Source of the DNA: Clostridium_AD sp964467165 | Lineage (GTDB): Bacteria > Bacillota > Clostridia > Clostridiales > Clostridiaceae | DNA: 64,000 bases | Assembly (NCBI GenBank): GCA_964467165.1 | Contig: CAYXOL010000005.1 | Span: forward strand, 62,001 to 126,000 | Direction of reading: 5' to 3' | Shown: positions 9,474 to 18,541 of the stretch, piece by piece | Layout: each line of letters starts with the position of its first letter | How positions within the stretch are numbered: position 1 is the stretch's first letter | Position numbers and translations under genes: made by a program | The notes under the pieces: generated by a model | What the model was told of the DNA's origin: nothing | The model's database searches: none | Seen by the model: the letters and a program-made list of their open reading frames with translations, nothing else

Positions 9474-9569
9474 GTATTGATTAATTCCATTGATTTTTAA
9501 GAAAATCAATACACTTAAGAAGTATGTATCTAAAAAACATAATATAGAAGATTAAAGGAGGAATATGTA

Positions 9570-10184
9570 GTGAGGTATTATGGAGAAGAAGCGTTAGGGG
9601 TTATTGAAACATTAGGTATGGTTCCGGCAATTGAGGCGGCTGATAAAATGCTAAAGGCAGCTAATGTTGAACTAGTAGCATATGAAAACATAGGATCTAC
9701 TCTTGTTACAGTTATGGTAAAGGGTGATGTTGGTGCCGTTAAGGCATCTGTAGAAGCAGGGGCAGTAGCTGCTGCTGCAATAGGTACATTAACAGCTCAA
9801 AATGTTATGCCACGTCCAATTAAAGATATTGGAGATATTGTTTCAGTATATCAGCTATCTGATACAGAGGGAACATCATCTACGGGTAAATATAGAGCTT
9901 TAGGATTAATAGAGACTTTCGGTATAGTTTTTGCTTTAGAGGCTGCAGATGCAATGTGTAAAGCTGCGGATGTTGAATTGATTGGTTTCGAAAACGTAGC
10001 TTCTGGTTATATATCTGTATTAGTTCGTGGAGATGTAGGAGCATGTAAAGCGTCTGTAGAGTCTGGTATACAAGCTGTAACAGATATGGGCGCTGAAGTT
10101 TATAGCTCAGTTGTTATACCAAGTCCTCATCAAGACCTTGAAAAAATTATTGGACTTTATTCACTTGAAACTTTAAATCCTTAA
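9570..10184 (+). CDS. Tandem-domain BMC shell protein (BMC-T)
   Basis: This shell protein has two BMC domains in one chain (about 5-95 and 105-200), each with the GLIET/GVIET start, EAADKMLKAANVEL-type helix and GDVGA(V/C)KASVE motif. Such proteins form pseudohexameric trimers with a gated pore. The second domain lacks the Cys-Pro loop seen in PduT, so an iron-sulfur site is not expected. The start is GTG, chosen because AGGAGGA lies 7-8 nt upstream. It is the first gene behind promoter module copy 2. Confidence 0.92.
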   Translation: MRYYGEEALGVIETLGMVPAIEAADKMLKAANVELVAYENIGSTLVTVMVKGDVGAVKASVEAGAVAAAAIGTLTAQNVMPRPIKDIGDIVSVYQLSDTEGTSSTGKYRALGLIETFGIVFALEAADAMCKAADVELIGFENVASGYISVLVRGDVGACKASVESGIQAVTDMGAEVYSSVVIPSPHQDLEKIIGLYSLETLNP

Positions 10185-10238
10185 TAAGTGGCCAAGATGA
10201 TAACACTTAGTTAATGAAAATGAAAAGAGGAATCAGGA

Positions 10239-11729
10239 ATGAATATTATTGACAATGATTTGCTCTCAATTCAAGAAGCTCGAATTATTGCTGAGAATGC
10301 TAGTGAAGCACAAAAACTTCTAGCAACTTTTCCGCAAGAAAAACTAGATGAGATTGTTGAGCAAATGGCAGAAGAAATTGGCAAGTATGCCCGTGAACTT
10401 GCCATTATGTCACAGGATGAAACTGATTATGGCACATGGCAGGATAAATATATAAAAAATCAATTTGCCTCTGAGCATTTATTAACTAAACTTCGTGGAA
10501 TGCGATGTGTAGGTATTATTGATGAAGATCATGAAAGTAAAACTATGGATATAGGCGTACCTGTGGGTGTAATTATAGCATTATGTCCTGCAACTAGTCC
10601 TGTTTCCACTACCATCTACAAGGCGTTAATTGCCATTAAGTCCGGCAATGCGATTATCTTTTCTCCGCATCCTAGAGCTAAGAAAACAATTTGCAAGGCA
10701 CTTGACATTATGATTGTTGTAGCTGAGAAATTTGGACTTCCAGAAGGAGCCCTTACATATTTACATACAGTGACTACTTCTGGGACAATCCAGTTAATGA
10801 ATCATAAGGCAACCTCTTTGATTATGAATACAGGTGTATTTGGAATGCTTAATGAATCATATAAATCTGGAAAACCTGTGATTTATGGAGGAAATGGAAA
10901 TGGACCGGCATTTATTGAACGCACAGCTGATGTTAAGCAAGCGGTGAGTGATATTATTGCTAGTAAAACCTTTGATAATGGAATTGTATCAGGGGCGGAA
11001 CAATCTATTGTTGTAGATGGTTGTATTGAATCCGAAGTGAAACGTGAACTACAAAGCAAGGGTGCATATTTTATGACAGAGGAAGAAGCAGATAAACTTG
11101 GCTCTCTCTTTTACCTTTCTGATGGAAGTTTGAACTCAGAATTGGTAGGGAAATCTGTACAGCAGTTGGCTAGGAGAGCAAATTTTCAGGTTCCTAGCAG
11201 TACAGTACTTCTGATTTCTGAGCAAAAATATGTTTCTGAGACTAATCCTTATTCTAAGGAAAAACTTTGCCCGGTACTGGCTTACTACATTGAAGATGAT
11301 TGGATGCATGCTTGCGAAAAGTGCATTGAGCTACTCTTAAGTGAGAGGCACGGACACACCCTTGTTATGCATTCAAATGATGAAAATGTAATTCGATTGT
11401 TTGCATTAAAAAAACCGGTGGGTAGGATGCTTATTAATACACCTGCTGCCTTTGGTAGCATGGGTGCTACAACTAATTTGTTTCCTGCACTAACTCTTGG
11501 TAGTGGATCCGCAGGGCAAGGAATAACTTCCGATAATGTTTCTCCAATGAATCTTATTTATATACGAAAAGTAGGATATGGTGTTCGTAATATAGAGGAT
11601 ATTATTCATGGGGTGAATACAGAGGAAAAAAATCCATTGCCCGACGCGCAAAAGCTGTCAGCATATAATTCAGAGGAGTTACAGATGCTCCAGGATATAT
11701 TAAAAAAAGTTTTACAAGAGATTAAATAG
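10239..11729 (+). CDS. CoA-acylating aldehyde dehydrogenase paralog with Ser in place of the catalytic Cys
   Basis: The 496-residue protein belongs to the AdhE/EutE/PduP aldehyde dehydrogenase family. The N-terminal helix (LLSIQEARIIAENA) resembles an encapsulation peptide. CoA/NAD-site motifs such as SGNAIIFSPHPRAKK and the GNGNGPAFIERTAD segment are retained. The catalytic segment reads FDNGIVSGAEQS, where the family, and the second copy at 21939, has an I-C-A-S-E-Q type sequence. Residue 251 is therefore Ser (codon TCA at 10989) rather than Cys. Thioester chemistry should be abolished or strongly altered. It may be structural or regulatory, or act on another reaction. There is no frameshift and codon use is normal, so it looks maintained. 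Confidence 0.87.
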   Translation: MNIIDNDLLSIQEARIIAENASEAQKLLATFPQEKLDEIVEQMAEEIGKYARELAIMSQDETDYGTWQDKYIKNQFASEHLLTKLRGMRCVGIIDEDHESKTMDIGVPVGVIIALCPATSPVSTTIYKALIAIKSGNAIIFSPHPRAKKTICKALDIMIVVAEKFGLPEGALTYLHTVTTSGTIQLMNHKATSLIMNTGVFGMLNESYKSGKPVIYGGNGNGPAFIERTADVKQAVSDIIASKTFDNGIVSGAEQSIVVDGCIESEVKRELQSKGAYFMTEEEADKLGSLFYLSDGSLNSELVGKSVQQLARRANFQVPSSTVLLISEQKYVSETNPYSKEKLCPVLAYYIEDDWMHACEKCIELLLSERHGHTLVMHSNDENVIRLFALKKPVGRMLINTPAAFGSMGATTNLFPALTLGSGSAGQGITSDNVSPMNLIYIRKVGYGVRNIEDIIHGVNTEEKNPLPDAQKLSAYNSEELQMLQDILKKVLQEIK

Positions 11730-11828
11730 AATTATATATCTGTATATAGATGATAAATAATATATAAAGATTTCGAAAAATAAGCAGTAAAAATTTAAAA
11801 TAATATGAAAAAGTGAGGTATAAGAATT

Positions 11829-14378
11829 ATGGATATTCGTGAATTTTCAAGTAAATTTGCAGAAGCAACTAAAAGTATGTCTGAAGAAGAACGATCAGCT
11901 TTAATGAAAATGTTTGAGGGAGTTTCAAAAGAAATTACAAAAAAAGATGAAGTAGTTTCAGGAACTTATGTGGCATCTTCTGACAATAATGGAGAAGTTC
12001 CAAATGGAATTACAGAGCGTCTGCAAAAACTGAAAGATAACTATATGAAATGGACGCCTACAATTACAACTCATCGTGCTCGTGCAATCACTAAGATGGC
12101 AAAAGAAAATCCTGGAATGCCTAAAAGCATATTCCGTGGTAAAAGTTTCAAATATTGTTGTGAAACAGCACCATTGTTAATACAAGAAGATGAATTAATC
12201 GTAGGAGCACCTTGTGGAGCACCTCGTGCTGGAGCTTGTTCTCCTGATATTGCGTGGAGATGGATGGAAGATGAACTTGATACTATCGGAACTCGTGCTC
12301 AAGATCCTTTTTATATATCTGATGAGGATAAAAAGTTTATGCGTGAAGAACTTTTCCCATTTTGGAAAGGAAAATCTGTTGATGAATACTGTGAAGATCA
12401 ATATCGTGAGGCAGGCCTTTGGGAACTATCGGGCGAATCTTACGTTTCAGATTGTTCATACCATGCAATAAATGGTGGTGGGGATTCAAATCCTGGATAT
12501 GACATAATCCTTATGGAAAAGGGAATGCTAGATATTCAAAAGGAAGCAAAGGATCATTTAGAAAAGCTAGATTACCAAAATCCAGCAGATATAGATAAGA
12601 TTTATTACTATAAATCTGTTATTGACACTACTGAAGGAGTTATGATTTATGCTAAGCGTTTATCTGATCACGCGGCTCAGCTGGCTGCTAAGGAAACTAA
12701 CCCTAAGCGTAAAGCGGAATTACTTAAAATTGCAGAAGTAAATGCATATGTTCCTGCACATAAGCCTCGTAATTTCTGGGAAGCAATTCAGTCTGTTTGG
12801 ACTATTGAATCACTTCTAGTAGTTGAGGAAAACCAAACTGGTATGTCTATCGGTCGTGTTGATCAATATATGTACCCATTCTACAAGGCAGATATAGAGC
12901 AAGGTCGTATGAGTCAGTTTGAAGCATTTGAACTAGCTGGTAGTATGCTTATTAAAATGTCTGAGATGATGTGGATTACAAGTGAAGGCGGTTCTAAGTT
13001 CTTTGCAGGATATCAGCCATTTGTAAATATGTGTGTTGGTGGGGTTACTCGCGATGGTCTTGATGCAACAAATGACCTAACTTACTTACTTATGGATGCT
13101 GTTCGTCACGTTAAAATTTACCAACCATCACTAGCTACACGTATTCACAACAAGTCACCTAAGAAGTATATGAAGAAGATTGTTGATGTTGTTCGTGCTG
13201 GTATGGGATTCCCGGCTTGCCATTTTGATGATGCTCATATTAAGATGATGCTATCAAAAGGTGTTTCTATGGAAGATGCTAGAGACTATTGCCTTATGGG
13301 TTGTGTTGAACCTCAAAAATCAGGTCGTTTATATCAATGGACTTCAACTGCTTATACACAGTGGCCAATATGTATAGAACTTGTTCTAAATCACGGTGTT
13401 CCATTATGGTATAAAAAGCAAGTTTGTCCTGATATGGGAGACTTAAGTAACTTTAAGACTTATGAACAGTTCGACAATGCTGTTAAGGAACAAATTAAAT
13501 ATATTACAAAGTGGTCAAGTGTTGCTACTGTTATTTCTCAACGTGTCCACAGAGAACTAGCTCCAAAACCTTTAATGTCAATTATGTTTGAGGGTACAAT
13601 GGAGAGTGGTAAGGATGTTTCTGCTGGTGGTGCTATGTACAACTTCGGACCTGGTGTTATATGGTCAGGACTTGCTACTCATGCAGACTCTATGGCTGCT
13701 ATCAAGAAGTTAGTATTTGATGATAAGAAATATACTTTAGAGCAATTAAATGAAGGATTAAAGGCTGAATTCGTAGGATATGAGCAAATGAAAAGTGATT
13801 GTCTGAAAGCTCCTAAGTACGGCAATGATGATGATTATGTAGATTTAATTGCTTCTGATTTGATTAATTTCACTGAGAGAGAACATAGAAAGTACAAGAC
13901 TCTTTATTCTGTATTAAGTCATGGTACACTGTCTATTTCAAACAACACACCTTTTGGTCAATTACTTGGTGCATCTGCTAATGGTCGTGAAGCTTGGTCA
14001 CCATTATCAGATGGAATTAGTCCTACTCAAGGTGCGGATTTTAAAGGGCCAACTGCTATTATTAAATCTGTTTCCAAGATGGCTTGTGACACTATGAACA
14101 TAGGAATGGTTCACAACTTTAAGCTTATGGCAGGACTATTAGATACACCAGAAGGCGAAGAGGGTATTCTTACATTACTTCGTACTGCTTGTGTATTTGG
14201 TAATGGAGAGATGCAATTTAATTACCTTGATAATGACACATTGATTGCAGCACAAAAAAATCCAGAGAAGTATCGTGACTTAATTGTTAGGGTTGCAGGA
14301 TACAGTGCATTCTTTGTTGAACTCTGCAAGGATGTTCAAGATGAAATTATCAGTAGAACTATGCTGACACATTTCTAA
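11829..14378 (+). CDS. cutC: Choline trimethylamine-lyase, glycyl radical enzyme CutC
   Basis: CutC cleaves choline to trimethylamine and acetaldehyde inside the microcompartment. All choline-site residues known for Desulfovibrio CutC are present with a constant offset of +3: Tyr211, Asp219 (Y-HAINGGGD), Phe398, Cys492 and Glu494 (MGCVEPQ), Thr505, Tyr509. The glycyl radical residue is Gly824 (RVAGYSA). The N-terminal about 55 residues form a helix plus linker absent from the second lyase at 25008, fitting an encapsulation signal. It lies between the Ser251 aldehyde dehydrogenase and the activase gene. Confidence 0.93.
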   Translation: MDIREFSSKFAEATKSMSEEERSALMKMFEGVSKEITKKDEVVSGTYVASSDNNGEVPNGITERLQKLKDNYMKWTPTITTHRARAITKMAKENPGMPKSIFRGKSFKYCCETAPLLIQEDELIVGAPCGAPRAGACSPDIAWRWMEDELDTIGTRAQDPFYISDEDKKFMREELFPFWKGKSVDEYCEDQYREAGLWELSGESYVSDCSYHAINGGGDSNPGYDIILMEKGMLDIQKEAKDHLEKLDYQNPADIDKIYYYKSVIDTTEGVMIYAKRLSDHAAQLAAKETNPKRKAELLKIAEVNAYVPAHKPRNFWEAIQSVWTIESLLVVEENQTGMSIGRVDQYMYPFYKADIEQGRMSQFEAFELAGSMLIKMSEMMWITSEGGSKFFAGYQPFVNMCVGGVTRDGLDATNDLTYLLMDAVRHVKIYQPSLATRIHNKSPKKYMKKIVDVVRAGMGFPACHFDDAHIKMMLSKGVSMEDARDYCLMGCVEPQKSGRLYQWTSTAYTQWPICIELVLNHGVPLWYKKQVCPDMGDLSNFKTYEQFDNAVKEQIKYITKWSSVATVISQRVHRELAPKPLMSIMFEGTMESGKDVSAGGAMYNFGPGVIWSGLATHADSMAAIKKLVFDDKKYTLEQLNEGLKAEFVGYEQMKSDCLKAPKYGNDDDYVDLIASDLINFTEREHRKYKTLYSVLSHGTLSISNNTPFGQLLGASANGREAWSPLSDGISPTQGADFKGPTAIIKSVSKMACDTMNIGMVHNFKLMAGLLDTPEGEEGILTLLRTACVFGNGEMQFNYLDNDTLIAAQKNPEKYRDLIVRVAGYSAFFVELCKDVQDEIISRTMLTHF

Positions 14379-14417
14379 TTAAGATATTCCATTGACTTTA
14401 AAATGACTTAACTGATG

Positions 14418-14456
14418 CCTGATCCTCTTATGCTGTAGGTATGTTAGAGGATTGGG
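14418..14456 (+). other. Imperfect hairpin between cutC and cutD
   Basis: CCTGATCCTCTTA pairs with TTAGAGGATTGGG, including G-U pairs, around a short loop. No T-tract follows, so it is more likely a message stability or processing element than a terminator. It could explain unequal cutC and cutD expression. Confidence 0.4.
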
Positions 14457-14495
14457 CCCAGTTGAATTATTTATTTGAACGGGAGATTAGATATT

Positions 14496-15446
14496 ATGAG
14501 TAATACAAAAGTAGCTGTAATTGAAAGAAAAGCATTGATTTTCAATGTTCAAAAATATAATATGTACGATGGTCCGGGAGTAAGAACACTGGTGTTCTTT
14601 AAAGGATGTCCATTGCGTTGCAAATGGTGTGCTAATCCTGAGGGACTTGAAAAAAAATATCAAGTTATGTTTAAAAGAAATTCCTGTATAGATTGTGGTG
14701 CATGTGTTAGTGTTTGCCCAGTTTCCATACATACTATGTCAAAGGAAATAAAACATGAGATAAACCATAGCATTGATTGTATAGGTTGTCGAAAATGTGA
14801 GGAAATTTGTACTGAAGCTGCATTATCTATTGTGGGTCAAGTAAAAACTGTTTCTGAGCTTATGGAAATAATCCAAGAAGACGTTATGTTTTACGATGTA
14901 TCAGGTGGTGGCGTTACGTTAGGTGGCGGAGAGGTACTTATGCAACCTGAATTCGCAACAAATTTACTTATGACATGTAAGCAAGAAGGAATAAATACTG
15001 CTATTGAAACATCAGGCTATGCAAAACTGGAATCAATACTTAAGGTTGCACAGTTTACAGATTTATTCTTGTTTGATATAAAGCACGTTGATGCTCAGCG
15101 TCACTATGAACTTACGGGAGTTCACAATGAGAGAATATTAGAAAACTTAAAGGAACTTTTAAAACGTAGGTATAATGTTAAGGTTAGAATGCCATTGCTT
15201 AAAGGCATAAATGATAGACGCGGTGAGATAGAAAGTGTAATTGAATTTTTGATGCCTTTCCGTGAATATAAAAACTTCAAAGGAATAGACTTACTTCCTT
15301 ACCACAAGATGGGTGTGAATAAATACACACAGTTGGAAATGGAGTATCCAATAGAGGGAGATCCAAGCTTAAGCAGTGAAGAACTTGACATGATTGAGAG
15401 CTGGATAAAAAAATATGATTTTCCAGTTGTGGTTATAAAACACTGA
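14496..15446 (+). CDS. cutD: Glycyl radical enzyme activating protein, radical SAM CutD
   Basis: This radical SAM enzyme installs the glycyl radical on CutC. It shows the SAM-cluster motif GCPLRCKWC, two auxiliary ferredoxin-type 4Fe-4S motifs (CIDCGACVSVCP and CIGCRKCEEIC) and the GGGE/SGGGVTLGGGE SAM-binding segment. The ATG at 14496 is preferred: GGGAG lies 10 nt upstream, whereas the longer TTG reading at 14475 would include that site. It is the only activase in the locus, so it presumably serves both lyases. Confidence 0.92.
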   Translation: MSNTKVAVIERKALIFNVQKYNMYDGPGVRTLVFFKGCPLRCKWCANPEGLEKKYQVMFKRNSCIDCGACVSVCPVSIHTMSKEIKHEINHSIDCIGCRKCEEICTEAALSIVGQVKTVSELMEIIQEDVMFYDVSGGGVTLGGGEVLMQPEFATNLLMTCKQEGINTAIETSGYAKLESILKVAQFTDLFLFDIKHVDAQRHYELTGVHNERILENLKELLKRRYNVKVRMPLLKGINDRRGEIESVIEFLMPFREYKNFKGIDLLPYHKMGVNKYTQLEMEYPIEGDPSLSSEELDMIESWIKKYDFPVVVIKH

Positions 15447-15490
15447 TAAAAAGTTTGTTAAAATAAATAATAGATTGAGAGGTAACTTTT

Positions 15491-15844
15491 ATGGGACCAG
15501 TTGGTGAAAATGGGATACAACGTGTCATAGAAGAATCAGTACCGGGTAAGCAGGTTACAATTGCCCACGTTATTGCATCTCCTATGCCGGACATTTATGA
15601 ACGCTTGGGGATAGATAATAAAGGGTCAATTGGAATTTTAACTATAACGCCATATGAAGCGGCTATTATTGCAGCAGATGTTGCAACAAAGGCTGCAGAT
15701 GTTGAAATTGGATTTTTAGATCGTTTTACTGGGTCTTTAATTCTTGTAGGTGATGTTCAGAGCGTTGAAACGGCACTTATTGCAGTAAATGATGCCTTGA
15801 AAGATCTGCTAGGCTTTGCCATAGCGAAAATTACAAGAACATGA
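15491..15844 (+). CDS. eutS: EutS/PduU-like circularly permuted BMC shell protein
   Basis: The 117-residue single-domain shell protein has the permuted BMC order typical of EutS and PduU: an N-terminal strand segment (VPGKQVTIAHVIASP) that forms a beta-barrel cap, then GILTITPYEAAIIAADVATKAADVEIGFLDRF. It should form a hexagonal tile, possibly bent as in EutS. Its stop overlaps the EutP start by 4 bp (ATGA), indicating translational coupling. Confidence 0.9.
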   Translation: MGPVGENGIQRVIEESVPGKQVTIAHVIASPMPDIYERLGIDNKGSIGILTITPYEAAIIAADVATKAADVEIGFLDRFTGSLILVGDVQSVETALIAVNDALKDLLGFAIAKITRT

Positions 15845-16290
15845 GAAAAAAACGGATAATGGTAATAGGGCCTTCTCATTGTGGCAAGACTACAGTGGTG
15901 AATATGATTAATGATTATGATGGACCACTTAGGAAAACGCAAGACATGATTTATGGAAAGAATACTATAGATGTTCCAGGATCTTATATTGAATGTCCTT
16001 GGATGTATAAACATTTAATTGCAGCTGCACAAGACGCATCATTAGTTTTGATTTTAGTTGATCAGTCAAAGTACAGTAATATCTATTCACCAGGTTTTGC
16101 TAAGGCGTTTAGATGTCCTGTAATAGGTGTAATAACGAAAATTGATTTAATGCCCGAAAATCAGCAGTTGTGTTTGAAACAGCTTAAACACATAGGGGTA
16201 CCTGAGCCTTATTATAACATTAGTGTTTCAAGTGGGGCGGGCATAGCAGATTTGAAACAATATTTACTTACTTTTGAAAAAAAAGAGTAA
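15841..16290 (+). CDS. eutP: EutP/PduV-like small GTPase-fold protein
   Basis: The 149-residue P-loop protein carries Walker A GPSHCGKTT at the N-terminus and the base-recognition motif TKID. EutP/PduV proteins accompany most ethanolamine, propanediol and glycyl-radical BMC loci. EutP has been described as an acetate kinase, and PduV as linked to microcompartment positioning. If EutP acts as an acetate kinase here, it would complement PduL by making ATP from acetyl phosphate. The start overlaps the preceding eutS-like stop. Confidence 0.85.
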   Translation: MRKKRIMVIGPSHCGKTTVVNMINDYDGPLRKTQDMIYGKNTIDVPGSYIECPWMYKHLIAAAQDASLVLILVDQSKYSNIYSPGFAKAFRCPVIGVITKIDLMPENQQLCLKQLKHIGVPEPYYNISVSSGAGIADLKQYLLTFEKKE

Positions 16291-16302
16291 AGGGGGACTA
16301 AT

Positions 16303-16983
16303 ATGAAATTTATTACCGAAAGTGATTTACGGGATTTAGATAGAAGACAACCTTTTACAAATTATGAGATAGAGCCAGGAGCAAGACTTACACCTGGAGC
16401 GCGTCAGTTTTTGTCTGATCGCGGCATTAATATGTTTGACACTGATTCTTATACAAAACAAAACACTGTAAGCACAAAGAAGTCACCTGAAGTAATCCAA
16501 AAGAAGAATACCTGGAAAAAGAAGAAACTACGTAGTGTTATGAACTCTACGCAGGCATTGTTTTTTCAATATTACGAAGAACTTTTGAGTGGGGATGCTT
16601 ATTTAGCAGAGAGTGTTACTAATTTAGGTAAACAGTTCTCCTCCATTAAAAATCATATAGAGAGTGGAGCCACAGTGGAAAACTTAAGTTTCACTGAATG
16701 CACAGGCATGAAGGCTGAAAATTTTTCTAGCGATATGGACGACTGCTTTGAAATCACAGAATCCCATATGCAGCTTAAACAGGGAAGGAAGATTATACTT
16801 TTACATAGACTACGCTGTGATCTTCGTGAAATTGAACCGGTTGTTTTAGAACTATATGAGGACAGTGATGATGGGAAGAAACTATGTACAGAAGTTATTG
16901 GGAAGGTTAATCAGATTATTAATATCTTGTCTCAAATGATTTGTTCGGTTTTAGGAGGTAAAGAATGTCAGAGAAAAAGTTAA
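16303..16983 (+). CDS. EutT-like protein lacking the EutT cysteine motif
   Basis: The 226-residue protein has the N-terminal signature of the EutT cobalamin adenosyltransferase family (FITESDLRDL, then SRLTPSAR-like ARLTPGARQFL). A helical C-terminal half follows, as in the family. The metal-binding Cys-Cys-X2-Cys motif of EutT is missing; the middle is a lysine-rich linker. No B12-dependent enzyme is visible in the window, so adenosylcobalamin synthesis is doubtful and a structural or assembly role is more likely. It overlaps the eutJ start by 19 bp. Confidence 0.7.
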   Translation: MKFITESDLRDLDRRQPFTNYEIEPGARLTPGARQFLSDRGINMFDTDSYTKQNTVSTKKSPEVIQKKNTWKKKKLRSVMNSTQALFFQYYEELLSGDAYLAESVTNLGKQFSSIKNHIESGATVENLSFTECTGMKAENFSSDMDDCFEITESHMQLKQGRKIILLHRLRCDLREIEPVVLELYEDSDDGKKLCTEVIGKVNQIINILSQMICSVLGGKECQRKS

Positions 16984-17807
16984 ATTTTGAATACTGTGAT
17001 CAGCTTGTTCGCGATTTTGAATATGTAGTTGAGCATCCTATTGTGAGTAAATCTTCTGTTTACTATACAGGAGTTGATTTAGGTACAGCATGTGTAGTTT
17101 TAGCGGTTTTGGATGAAAACTACAAACCTGTAGCAGGTGCTTATAGATATGCAGATGTAGTTCGAGATGGTATGGTTGTGGATTATATTGGTGCAATTAA
17201 AATTGTTAGAGAACTTAAGCAAGAGATTGAGGCGAAGTTAGGTGCAGAGCTTTTATATGCAGCTGCTGCAATTCCTCCTGGAACAGATGCTTTGGATTCA
17301 GGAGCAGTTAGCAATGTGGTTCAGGCTGCTGGATTTGAAATTACATGTGTGCTTGATGAATCTACGGCTGCGAATAATGTGCTAAAAATTAAAGAGGGTG
17401 CAGTTGTGGATGTGGGCGGTGGAACCACCGGAATTTCTATTTTAAAGAATGGAGAAGTTATTTATGTTGCTGATGAACCAACTGGAGGTACACATTTTTC
17501 CTTAGTTGTTTCTGGGGCATACAAAATACCTTTTGCAGATGCAGAGTTATATAAGCGGAATCCTGAAAATCATAAGGAAGTGTTACCAGTACTTAAGCCA
17601 GTAGTTGAAAAAATAGCTTCTATTATTAATCAGCATATTAAAGGTCATGATGTTCAGGAAATATGTTTGGTAGGTGGAACTTGCTGTCTTACTGGAATTG
17701 AAAAAATTATAGAAAAAAAGACAGGTATTTATACTCATAAGCCACAAAATCCGATGTTTGTAACTCCACTAGGTATAGCACTTAGTTGCACTCAGGAAAG
17801 TATATGA
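16965..17807 (+). CDS. eutJ: EutJ-like actin/Hsp70-fold chaperone
   Basis: The 280-residue ATPase of the EutJ family shows nucleotide-binding loops typical of the actin/Hsp70 fold: YYTGVDLGTA (phosphate 1), VVDVGGGTTGIS (phosphate 2) and CLVGGTCCLTG (adenosine). EutJ is thought to help fold or load enzymes during microcompartment assembly; here the clients would be the lyases and dehydrogenases. The ATG at 16965 follows GGAGGTAAAGA, inside the 3' end of the preceding gene. Confidence 0.88.
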   Translation: MSEKKLNFEYCDQLVRDFEYVVEHPIVSKSSVYYTGVDLGTACVVLAVLDENYKPVAGAYRYADVVRDGMVVDYIGAIKIVRELKQEIEAKLGAELLYAAAAIPPGTDALDSGAVSNVVQAAGFEITCVLDESTAANNVLKIKEGAVVDVGGGTTGISILKNGEVIYVADEPTGGTHFSLVVSGAYKIPFADAELYKRNPENHKEVLPVLKPVVEKIASIINQHIKGHDVQEICLVGGTCCLTGIEKIIEKKTGIYTHKPQNPMFVTPLGIALSCTQESI

Positions 17808-17826
17808 TAGAGGGGGAGGATTAAAT

Positions 17827-18129
17827 ATGGAGTTTAGAGTTATTAAATCCCCTACACCAGGTACGATAGATATACTTATGAGGCGTATGGGACCAGGAGT
17901 TGATCAAGATACCATTTGTGTTGATGCAGTTGGGCTGGTGCAAGGAAGAATGATAGAGATGATTTGCGCAGCAGATATTGCAGAAAAGGCAGTTGGCGTC
18001 ACAGTGCAAGATATTAGGGGAAGTTGTCCTCAAAATATGATAATGATTGCGATTTTTGGAGATACTTCATCTGTTGAATCTGCTATTGAAGAGATTAAAT
18101 GCAGCATGAAAAAGGAGAAAAATTTATGA
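17827..18129 (+). CDS. GrpU-like divergent BMC-H shell protein with pore cysteine
   Basis: The 100-residue BMC-domain protein differs from canonical BMC-H and resembles GrpU of glycyl-radical propanediol compartments. The core RMIEMICAADIAEKAVGV helix is followed by DIRGSCPQN, where the Cys-Pro-Gln loop is expected at the hexamer pore. GrpU binds an iron-sulfur cluster at that pore. A similar role here would give the shell a redox port. Its stop overlaps the following EutN-like start by 4 bp. Confidence 0.78.
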   Translation: MEFRVIKSPTPGTIDILMRRMGPGVDQDTICVDAVGLVQGRMIEMICAADIAEKAVGVTVQDIRGSCPQNMIMIAIFGDTSSVESAIEEIKCSMKKEKNL

Positions 18130-18386
18130 TAATAGCGAAACTGATTGCTAGTGTATGGGCAACAAGGAAATCAGACTCACTTAACGGATTAAAGTTTATG
18201 CTGGCAGAAATAATTGAGGGTACAAGTGCTGGTCAGCGATTAATTGTTGTTGATACTATCAGTGCCGGTATTGGAGATAGGGTTATTGTATGTACTGGGT
18301 CATCGGCTCGCCGAATGCTTGGTAATGACGATATTCCAGTTGATGCAGCTGTTGTTGGAATAATAGACGACGATTGCAACATTTAA
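18126..18386 (+). CDS. eutN: EutN/CcmL-type pentameric vertex protein (BMC-P)
   Basis: The 86-residue vertex protein caps the polyhedral shell. It shows the family start IIAKLIASVWATRKSDSLNG, the middle segment VDTISAGIGDRVIVCTGSSAR and the C-terminal IPVDAAVVGIIDD. The ATG at 18126 is chosen because AAGGAG lies 8 nt upstream and it gives the usual family N-terminus; a longer reading from 18099 has no ribosome site. It overlaps the preceding stop as ATGA. Confidence 0.93.
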   Translation: MIIAKLIASVWATRKSDSLNGLKFMLAEIIEGTSAGQRLIVVDTISAGIGDRVIVCTGSSARRMLGNDDIPVDAAVVGIIDDDCNI

Positions 18387-18488
18387 CAACATTTTGGAAG
18401 CTTTAAGGCTATTATCTTCTATAAGTAGCAGTTACTTAGCCGAAAAAAGTTACACAGATTGTAGTCTAAAGCTGCTTCCAAAGTTGTT
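18385..18488 (+). other. Long stem-loop element inside the BMC operon
   Basis: TTTGGAAGC (18393-18401) pairs exactly with GCTTCCAAA (18474-18482), and the stem continues with AACAAC/GTTGTT. The 72-nt loop contains smaller dyads. There is no T-tract. This may be a processing or stability element in the pduS leader. I do not recognise a known RNA family. Confidence 0.5.
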
Positions 18489-18541
18489 AATATTGCAGCT
18501 TCGCAGAAGATGATTTAATAGAGAACTAGGGAGTGATAAGG

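Noticed and set aside
9304..9569. Sigma-54 promoter for the shell operon
   Set aside because: No TGGCAC-N5-TTGC element is found before the shell genes; only ygfK has one.
10239..11729. Ser251 aldehyde dehydrogenase called a pseudogene
   Set aside because: The frame is intact at full length with a good ribosome site, normal codon use and conserved surrounding motifs.
12214..12471. 85-codon frame within cutC on the same strand
   Set aside because: Out-of-frame shadow of conserved cutC sequence, no start signal.
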